In this document: one piece after another, positions 13,046 through 18,150 of the stretch
How positions within the stretch are numbered: position 1 is the first letter of the stretch
Layout of the letters: the number at the start of each line of letters is the position of its first letter
Origin: Candidatus Bipolaricaulota bacterium
GTDB taxonomy: Bacteria > Bipolaricaulota > Bipolaricaulia > UBA7950 > UBA9294
DNA length: 18,150 nucleotides
Reading direction: 5' to 3'
Assembly: GCA_030612485.1 (NCBI GenBank)
Contig: JAUWNS010000034.1
Location: forward strand, 1 to 18,150
Position numbers and translations under genes: made by a program
Notes under the pieces: generated by a model
What the model was told of the DNA's origin: nothing
Seen by the model: only the letters and a program-made list of their open reading frames with translations
The model's database searches: none

Positions 13046-13243
13046 TCAGAATCTTGGAGGGTTTGCTGAGTATTTGGCCTGCGGCGTGAGGTAGCGCACG
13101 CTCGGCCCTTGATTGACAGTAGTGGGAAGGGTTACTATGACTTGCAAGTTGTCGTTCCAGTTCCCGGCGAGAGCGCTCAAATTGTACTGATCGTGTGGCT
13201 TCAGAGACTCTGAAGATACGCTCCACGAGTTCGGCCTGTCCAT
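13046..13243 (-). CDS. Small 65-aa protein coupled to the SDH-type protease gene
   Basis: I do not recognise this family. The ATG at 13243 lies two bases after the stop of the protease gene and has an ideal Shine-Dalgarno (GGAGG, 7 nt away) formed by the last codons of that gene, an arrangement typical of translational coupling. The product starts MDRPNSWSVSSES, has a central hydrophobic strand (LQVIVTLPTTV) and ends QAKYSANPPRF; there is no signal peptide or membrane helix. A role with the protease, as substrate, inhibitor or adaptor, is only inferred from position. The ORF also reads upstream to a GTG at 13264. It could be chance, because composition alone is not decisive at this length. 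Confidence 0.45.
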   Translation of the reverse strand: MDRPNSWSVSSESLKPHDQYNLSALAGNWNDNLQVIVTLPTTVNQGPSVRYLTPQAKYSANPPRF

Positions 13244-13245
13244 GG

Positions 13246-14442
13246 CTATGCCTCCGTGACCCACCTAGAACTGAGCGTTATGCGCTCAAATCCTTTCACG
13301 GGTAGGGATCTTACTAGTTCATTTATACCGTTTTGGACAGCCGAATTCAATACCTGTTGCATCGTCGCTTTGGCTACCTCCTTAACTAAGGCCTCTACTT
13401 GTTGTGGATCTATGCCTGGCGGGAGATTCGGCATGTTTATCGCAGGAAGCTGTAGGTTGTTGATGTTCAAGTTAACTGTAGGCGGTACTTGGCGCAGACG
13501 GTGGACTCGAACAGACGTTCTGTGAATGTCGAATCTGCTGGCACTCTCGACGCACTCCAGAGGCAGATCATCCCAGTCGTGTCCTTCTAGATCATTCGCA
13601 ACCAGGTGCTGTTCTGGAGCAAATGGGGTATTCAGATCAAACAGCTCTCGGTATTCCTTGTAGAGATCCCAAAGATCCTCCTCCAATCCCTCGGACTCGG
13701 CAGTCTTGACGTAAGTCAATCCGAGGTTATCGATAGCTTCAGTACGGCTAATCGCATGGTTATGAGAGTACACCTCTGAGGATAGCTTACGTATGATCTC
13801 ATGACTGTCTTCCTCGCTGAGTGGCTTGGCCCGTGTGCTGAGAAGGCGAAGCCCCACGAGCTTGGTCTCATCTAGGAGGCGGTTAACTGCACCAAGCGCA
13901 AGTGGATGTACTTTCCGTGTAAGCTGCTCGAAACCCTTCATCTTCTCGTCTGGCCGCTCGCATCCCAATCTGCCAAGGAGCGCGAAATACCCGGTGACGT
14001 CTTCCACAGACACAGGAAGTCGGTTCCTCGTACTTCCCTCAGTTGGGTTATACGGACCGGTTGCCAGCGTGGCATCGATGGGCCCGAGTTCAGCCTTCTT
14101 CGTCATCAGGATCTCGTCTGCACCAAGAGAGATGACCGTTGCGGCGCTGTGCGCGCGGTAGGGGATTAGGACGCTAAATGAGCCCTTCTTACAGTATTCC
14201 CGGAACATTGACACTATTGTCCACGGAACATCGCTCGATCCTCCTCGACTGTAGATGAATAGGTCGAGCTTGGCTCGTTGCTCCTCCTGGAAATTGAGAA
14301 TGTGATCATGGATGAACGGCACAACACTGGGCATGATCAGAGCCTGCAAGTTGGGCCGATCGCTCGTTACGTATGCGATAACCTTCGAATGACGCTTCTT
14401 TTCTATCTTCTCGATGAGTTGCCTTCGCGAGTCTCTCGACAT
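13246..14442 (-). CDS. Clp-fold serine protease of the SDH/SppA-like family
   Basis: From the ATG at 14442 the protein has 398 residues. Its first half is the ClpP/crotonase fold of the SDH proteinase family (PF01972-like). It has LFIYSRGGSSDVP (about 62-74), nucleophile region YRAHSAATVISLGADEILM with Ser99 (numbered from 14442), and AELGPIDATL. Well-studied relatives are the archaeal membrane proteases and SppA, but this one has no signal peptide or membrane helix, so it is probably cytoplasmic. The second half has acidic, Leu-rich helices and a low-complexity stretch (VNLNINNLQLPAINMPNLPPG) before an Ala/Val helix; I cannot name it. I use the ATG at 14442 because GGAG is 8-9 nt upstream; an in-frame GTG is at 14460. 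The promoter at 14492-14520 and a coupled small ORF suggest an independent two-gene unit unrelated to the glycan genes. Confidence 0.85.
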   Translation of the reverse strand: MSRDSRRQLIEKIEKKRHSKVIAYVTSDRPNLQALIMPSVVPFIHDHILNFQEEQRAKLDLFIYSRGGSSDVPWTIVSMFREYCKKGSFSVLIPYRAHSAATVISLGADEILMTKKAELGPIDATLATGPYNPTEGSTRNRLPVSVEDVTGYFALLGRLGCERPDEKMKGFEQLTRKVHPLALGAVNRLLDETKLVGLRLLSTRAKPLSEEDSHEIIRKLSSEVYSHNHAISRTEAIDNLGLTYVKTAESEGLEEDLWDLYKEYRELFDLNTPFAPEQHLVANDLEGHDWDDLPLECVESASRFDIHRTSVRVHRLRQVPPTVNLNINNLQLPAINMPNLPPGIDPQQVEALVKEVAKATMQQVLNSAVQNGINELVRSLPVKGFERITLSSRWVTEA

Positions 14443-14491
14443 ACTACCATCTCCTATCACTCCACCATCTCGTTTGCATGGCGCTACAACT

Positions 14492-14520
14492 ATTGTATGG
14501 ATGCCCTTTTGTTAAGTCAA
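14492..14520 (-). promoter_or_regulatory. Promoter of the SDH-type protease unit
   Basis: On the minus strand TTGACT (14520-14515), 17 nt, then TACAAT (14497-14492), each one mismatch from the sigma-70 consensus. This is the best promoter in the window. The expected leader is about 40 nt and includes GGAG before the ATG at 14442. Confidence 0.7.
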
Positions 14521-14611
14521 CTTAGACTGAAAAATCGTACTGATCTGCCCCAAGTAATCGATCCACCTTTGGAGCTAGTCCAAGCAGGCGCTGGCGTACA
14601 AGGGTCAAATA

Positions 14612-14624
14612 GGGTCAGACCTTC
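14612..14624. repeat. Inverted 13-bp motif, right copy (GGGTCAGACCTTC)
   Basis: This lies about 5 nt downstream of the stop of the RAYT-type remnant. GGTCAGACC-type strings are common at the ends of RAYT transposase genes. A partial echo, AGGGTCAAAT, is at 14601-14610. Confidence 0.6.
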
Positions 14625-14628
14625 ATTT

Positions 14629-14871
14629 TTAGGATTTCAGGGTCTCATGAACGCGCTTCGCGGTCATACTGATACTGGAGTACAACAGCCCGACGAAGTC
14701 CCCTACCTCTCGGAGTGTATAGTGATGAACTCGCACAGCCTGATAGATTCGCTCGTTGCGGGTTGCCTTGTCGGAGACATCCGTGAAGAGCTCCTCCAGG
14801 CTCGGTTGTGCTGCAAAGCGTTCGCGCTTACGATAGTTCGGATCGAACGGTTTCTCCTTGAATAGAGGGTC
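14629..14871 (-). pseudogene. C-terminal remnant of a REP-associated tyrosine transposase (RAYT, Y1/IS200-like)
   Basis: The minus strand has about 80 open codons beginning FKEKPFDPNYRKRERF. They continue with PSLEELFTDVSDKATRNERIYQAV and YTLREVGDFVGLLYSSIS (written here in part), then KRVHETLKS and TAA (14631-14629). PSLEELF, the R-N-x-R-I-Y-x-A-V-x-x-x-x-Y-T-L-x-E-V-G run and the following helix are the DnaA/HTH-like C-terminal part found in many RAYT/Y1-Tnp proteins. The HUH and tyrosine catalytic domain is absent and the frame closes at a TGA just upstream, so it is a dead 3' fragment. The strand upstream of 14871 shows no matching N-terminal part. Confidence 0.8.
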
Positions 14872-15126
14872 TCAGTTGATCTGTGAGAGATGTTCAAGTC
14901 TTGCAATCCAGTGCTGGTTTCTGATGGACTACGTTCATGCTCAGACCTCTGAGAACAATCGAGTACCCGGGTTCGGTGTAGCATCAGAAAAGAACAGGGT
15001 TTATTGCTGGCTCCCAGTAGAGGACTACTTCCAAACTGTTCGCGATGAATTGCTCCATTTGTCTCCAGCTCCTGGAGTAGTGGATAACTCTCGCACTGTT
15101 TGAGTGGCTAAGAGCTGAGCACTACA
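14872..15126. other. Stretch without a supported gene
   Basis: Nothing here is recognised. A plus-strand ORF (14858-15103) has a protein-like stretch (EKNRVYCWLPVEDYFQTV) but no ribosome site. It runs against the remnant transposase, so it is at best a gene fragment. Confidence 0.4.
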
Positions 15127-15156
15127 CAATGGGGCACCCTTTCGAGCGCCCCATTG
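15127..15156. terminator. Perfect 9-bp hairpin downstream of the repeat-protein gene
   Basis: CAATGGGGC (15127-15135) pairs with GCCCCATTG (15148-15156) around a 12-nt loop. It is 53 nt past the stop of the minus-strand secreted protein and is a plausible terminator stem. Neither strand has a following T tract, so intrinsic termination is uncertain. Confidence 0.45.
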
Positions 15157-15208
15157 CACGCTAATGTGGCTGTGATCTGTGTGACAATTGTCATCCGGCC
15201 TATCCTAT

Positions 15209-17002
15209 CTATTCAGCCGCCTCCAGACAGAAATAGTACTGCTTTAGGGATCTCCACCCAAAGCCAGGCTCCCCCCAGTGTCGGCGGTTGTTGCGTATGG
15301 TTCTATCCCACACTTCAAGAACGATCCGGTACCCACAAGCGGGAAGGCCGGTGGTATCCCAGGAGAAGACCACGCTTGTATCACCTGTGTCGCTCACACC
15401 CGTGTACTTCCTTACCGGCAGGATCAAGCCAGAAGCTAGACTGCTCTCGTACCGCAAGCGGTAACTGTAGAAGTGGGGGTCGGTCCCAGTGATCGTGCCG
15501 CTCACCATATCGCCAATCGTAATATCGCCGCATACCGGCGATGTATAGATGTTCAGGGCGTATCCAGGATCTTCGTTGTCCAACATCACCACCACGGGTG
15601 AACTGACGTGCTCAATGCCGCCTGTGTCTTTGACGGTAAGCCGCAGACTGTACTTGCCGTTTCTTCCATCGGTCTTCCAGGGGTAGTAGAGCCCGCCCAT
15701 TGTCGTGTCACAGAGGATACTCAGCCAGCCATCGCTATCTGGTACCCTGGACACTAGCAGGAATGTACTGGGCCATATAAACGCCCATTCCTTGAATCCA
15801 TCTGTCAGGGGGGTCCAAGTGGTTGGTGCAATACTGGGAGTAAGCCATTGTCCGTACTCCACCTTGAATTCCTCGCACTCCTCGCATGACGGCATCAGGC
15901 CAATGATCTCCACCCAAGCGCCAAAGGGACTATCGTAAGCCTCGAAAATAGGCGTGGTGGCACTCGGACCGTCAGCGAGTCCGTCAGCATTGATGCTCCC
16001 GGCTGGCATACCTCCCACTCGAATGATCGCTGCTCCGCAGGGAGGTCGGGATACCTCCAAGATAGAAAGGGCATCCAGCCCGACGAAGTCAGCTTTCGGC
16101 TCAAAGCACTTGATCAGCTCTTCGTTCGTGTGGACCACTCCATTGCCGACGAGAAGCACATCCCCGTCGGTGAAGCTGAGTTCTCCTTCGTAGAGGATCT
16201 CGGTGGAGAATTGGATCAGCTTCTGGTTCCCAGCGCGATTAGCCGCGACCGCATCCAACCCGAAATCCACTCCTCGATTCGGGATTCCAGCAGGGACACC
16301 CGGCGGTAGGAGGAGAGAGTTAGGGATAACGATGGTGCCATCCCGCGCTGACAAGAGGTCGCCGTCGAGGAAGGCAGGTTGTGTGGGATAAGGCCCTGTC
16401 CCCTCGGTGGAGAACCAAATGTCCAAACCATACTGGCGCAAGGAGGCCTGCAATGCACCTTCTCTCAGCCAGTCCTCCCGCCCTGCACTCCTGACGTAGT
16501 CAAGAAACTCGATGATCTTGCCTGACTCTCCCACAAAGTGAACTGCATCCAAACCCAGATCAGCCATGCGTAGGCCGAATCCGTAAAGCAGAGCGCCGTT
16601 GGGGATGACGGCCCCATTTGTTATCAGCAAGTCGCCAGCAGTGAATTGACCGGTGTTGGGGCTATCCAGTTCGGTTGAGAAGGCCACCAGATACCTATCC
16701 ACATCAATGATATCGACAGCATCGAGACCAAGATCTACCGTTACTTTGAAGCCCTGCAACAGGTCAGTATTGCGGGCACACACCACACAGCCTGCCCCCA
16801 AGAGATCCCCGTCAGAGATGATCGGATTGCCATCCGCTGGCTCCGGACCCTGGGTTACGAAGTCCTCCTCGGTGGAAAAGACTATCCCACCACAGTTCTT
16901 CAGTGCCTCCCGACCGACTTGCCCGATGGCGGGGCCTGCGGATACAAGCAAGATCACCGCCAGAAGCACCAACAACGCTACCATCATATTCCTTTTTCTC
17001 AT
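15209..17002 (-). CDS. Secreted repeat protein with four FSTE...DGDLL...GLDA modules
   Basis: The 597-residue protein has a clear signal peptide (MRKRNMMVALLVLLAVILLVSAGPAIG, cleaved about 27-28), with no lipobox. Residues 40-315 hold four imperfect modules. FSTE at 42, 108, 197 and 265 is followed by DGDLL, AGDLL, DGDLL and DGDVL at about 64, 122, 213 and 279, then GLDA at 92, 150, 248 and 308. Recurrent motifs of this kind suggest a beta-propeller or beta-sandwich repeat fold; I cannot name the family. The C-terminal half (about 325-597) looks like Ig-like surface domains, with several Cys pairs and a final Trp/Arg-rich end. The start ATG has AAAGGAGG 5 nt upstream. It is the downstream member of a tandem pair. 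Confidence 0.88.
   Translation of the reverse strand: MRKRNMMVALLVLLAVILLVSAGPAIGQVGREALKNCGGIVFSTEEDFVTQGPEPADGNPIISDGDLLGAGCVVCARNTDLLQGFKVTVDLGLDAVDIIDVDRYLVAFSTELDSPNTGQFTAGDLLITNGAVIPNGALLYGFGLRMADLGLDAVHFVGESGKIIEFLDYVRSAGREDWLREGALQASLRQYGLDIWFSTEGTGPYPTQPAFLDGDLLSARDGTIVIPNSLLLPPGVPAGIPNRGVDFGLDAVAANRAGNQKLIQFSTEILYEGELSFTDGDVLLVGNGVVHTNEELIKCFEPKADFVGLDALSILEVSRPPCGAAIIRVGGMPAGSINADGLADGPSATTPIFEAYDSPFGAWVEIIGLMPSCEECEEFKVEYGQWLTPSIAPTTWTPLTDGFKEWAFIWPSTFLLVSRVPDSDGWLSILCDTTMGGLYYPWKTDGRNGKYSLRLTVKDTGGIEHVSSPVVVMLDNEDPGYALNIYTSPVCGDITIGDMVSGTITGTDPHFYSYRLRYESSLASGLILPVRKYTGVSDTGDTSVVFSWDTTGLPACGYRIVLEVWDRTIRNNRRHWGEPGFGWRSLKQYYFCLEAAE
16090..16890. repeat. Tandem duplication, downstream copy of the repeat domain
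   Basis: About 800 bp matches 17132-17932 at a constant offset of 1042 bp at both ends checked, so no net indel lies between them. Only scattered substitutions are seen. It covers all four FSTE/DGDLL/GLDA modules. Confidence 0.88.
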
Positions 17003-17090
17003 GTCAGCCTCCTTTCGTATGTCTTGACCAAAATACCTGTTCGAGCAGGGAATTCGTCTTCAAGCCAGATTGCTCGTGGATCTTTAAATA

Positions 17091-18150
17091 TCACGGTCTG
17101 TCGATGTAGAGCGCGTCGAGGCCCAGAAAGTTGCTCTTGGGCTCGAAGCAATAGACCAGGTCCTTGTTGGTGTAGACCACACCATCGAGAATGAGAAGCA
17201 CATCCCCGTCGGTGAAGCCAGGCTCCCTCTTGTAGAGGATCTCAGTAGAGAAGTGAATATGCTCCCTGTTCCCAGCCCGATCGCAGGTGACGGCGTCGAG
17301 CCCGAAATCCACTCCTCGATTTGGGATTCCGGCTGGGACCCCCGGCGGTAGGAGGAGAGAGTTGCGGGCAACGATGATGCCATCCCGCGCTGACAAGAGG
17401 TCCCCGTCGAGGAAGGCAGGTTGTGGGGGATACGGCCCTGTCCCCTCGGTGGAGAACCAGATATCCAAGCCATACTGACGTAAGGAGGCCTGCAATCCAC
17501 CTTCCCTCAGCCAGTACTCCCGCCCTGCACTCCTGACGTAGTCAAGAAACTCGATGATCCTGCCTGACTCTCCCACAAAGTGAACTGCATCCAAACCCAG
17601 ATCGACCATGCGTAGGTGGAACCCGTAAAGCAAAGCAGCGTTGGGGATGACGGCCCCGTTTGTTGTCAGCAAGTCGCCGGCAGTGAATTGACCGGTGTTG
17701 GGGCTATCCAGTTCGGTGGAGAAGGCCACCAGATACCTATCCACATCAATGATATCGACAGCGTCAAGACCAAGATCTACCGTCACTTTGAAGCCCTGCA
17801 ACAGGTCGGCATTGCGGGCGCACACCACGCAGCCTATCCCCAAGAGATCGCCGTCAGAGATGATCGGGTTGCCATCCGCTGGTTCCGGGCCCTGGGTTAC
17901 GAAATCCTCCTCGGTAGAGAAGGCCATCTTGCGGCACGCGAGGATACCTTTGTCAAGAACACCTTCGCCAATCTCGACCCGAGGTGATGGCTCCAACGAC
18001 ACACTGGTTATCCCTGACGCGCTTGATCCAGAGGAATCCTCGGCCTTGACGTTGACGAGAACTGTGCCACCCTCTGGGTAGGCTAGCTTAAATTGTCTTG
18101 TACCCTCCGAGGCTTCCTTATCATGAACCTCAGTTATTCCATCCGGGCCT
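17091..18150 (-). CDS. Second repeat protein of the tandem pair (5' end beyond window)
   Basis: The frame is open from the right edge to TGA at 17093-17091, 353 residues seen. The part nearest the edge (GPDGITEVHDKEASEG..., VNVKAEDSSGSSASG) looks like an extracellular Ig/PKD-like domain. A linker leads into CRKMAFSTEEDFVTQGPEP, and then the same four FSTE/DGDLL/GLDA modules as in the neighbour. Here the protein ends right after the fourth GLDA (LYIDRP), so the Cys-rich C-terminal half of the neighbour is absent. An internal GTG at 18002 is not the true start, because upstream codons are clearly coding. The pair is separated by 88 nt, and the second gene has its own ribosome site. Confidence 0.85.
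   Translation of the reverse strand, partial: GPDGITEVHDKEASEGTRQFKLAYPEGGTVLVNVKAEDSSGSSASGITSVSLEPSPRVEIGEGVLDKGILACRKMAFSTEEDFVTQGPEPADGNPIISDGDLLGIGCVVCARNADLLQGFKVTVDLGLDAVDIIDVDRYLVAFSTELDSPNTGQFTAGDLLTTNGAVIPNAALLYGFHLRMVDLGLDAVHFVGESGRIIEFLDYVRSAGREYWLREGGLQASLRQYGLDIWFSTEGTGPYPPQPAFLDGDLLSARDGIIVARNSLLLPPGVPAGIPNRGVDFGLDAVTCDRAGNREHIHFSTEILYKREPGFTDGDVLLILDGVVYTNKDLVYCFEPKSNFLGLDALYIDRP
17132..17932. repeat. Tandem duplication, upstream copy of the repeat domain
   Basis: This is the partner of 16090-16890. The homology stops near the FSTEEDF codons on one side and near the fourth GLDA on the other, so only the module block is shared, not the N- or C-terminal domains. Confidence 0.88.

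Noticed and set aside
12837..13226. 129-aa minus-strand ORF
   Set aside because: Composition is unlike a real protein, there is no ribosome site, and it overlaps the better supported small ORF in another frame.
14278..14865. 195-aa plus-strand ORF opposite the protease gene start
   Set aside because: It runs antisense to the SDH-type N-terminus, the protease promoter and the RAYT remnant; each of those explains the open frame better.
14858..15103. 81-aa plus-strand ORF
   Set aside because: Part of it looks protein-like, but there is no ribosome site and its start lies in the transposase remnant. At most a fragment.
17003..17090. Promoter for the downstream repeat-protein gene
   Set aside because: TTGAAG and TATTTT are present but 22 nt apart, too far for a sigma-70 pair. 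Co-transcription with the upstream gene is as likely.

Overview
This is a bacterial chromosomal window of moderate GC by eye. It has no rRNA or tRNA gene that I can see. Sigma-70-like promoters, Shine-Dalgarno sites, convergent and overlapping genes, and a WecB/sugar-transferase glycan locus all fit a free-living bacterium. The phylum cannot be fixed from the sequence. The cell-surface repeat proteins and the many short toxin-antitoxin modules remind me of candidate phyla such as Bipolaricaulota/Acetothermia or of Chloroflexi, but that is a low-confidence impression.

Layout. 1-2627 (+): the tail of a probable ABC-2 permease, a membrane-anchored alpha/beta hydrolase and rsmA (16S rRNA dimethyltransferase), tightly packed as an operon. 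From 2629 every supported gene is on the minus strand. 2629-3588 is a cation diffusion facilitator. 3635-12815 is a surface-glycan locus: a NeuD/PglD-like acyltransferase, an initiating phosphoglycosyl transferase, a WbuB-like GT4, a UDP-GlcNAc 2-epimerase (wecB) and another GT4. It is interleaved with four toxin-antitoxin or TA-like units: an AbiEii-like nucleotidyltransferase with a small partner, Phd/VapC, DUF2281-like/PIN, and HicBA. A four-helix-bundle (S23-type) gene also lies there. 13046-14442 is a Clp-fold (SDH-type) serine protease with a small coupled ORF, driven by a good promoter. 14629-14871 is the 3' remnant of a RAYT/Y1-type transposase. 15209-18150 holds two tandem, nearly identical secreted repeat proteins; the upstream one runs off the window.

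The most unusual features are repeats. Several unrelated sequence families share an exact 7-nt period (6170-6232, 6605-6639, 7382-7416, 7475-7530, and two tracts inside wecB). Two of these arrays bracket the four-helix-bundle gene and supply stop codons or C-terminal codons to neighbouring genes. wecB carries a heptamer-containing in-frame insertion of about 35 codons and also lacks about a dozen residues of its N-terminal Rossmann domain.

The 3' end of the last GT4 gene, with its downstream promoter (TTGTTC, 17 nt, an -ATAAT box), is duplicated. One copy drives hicBA and the other drives the DUF2281/PIN pair, so hicBA sits between two direct repeats of glycosyltransferase sequence. The complete-looking GT4 gene has a good Shine-Dalgarno and family-like N-terminal codons but no ATG/GTG/TTG where one is expected.

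Together the window looks like a glycan locus repeatedly cut, duplicated and re-stitched around small addiction modules and short repeats.
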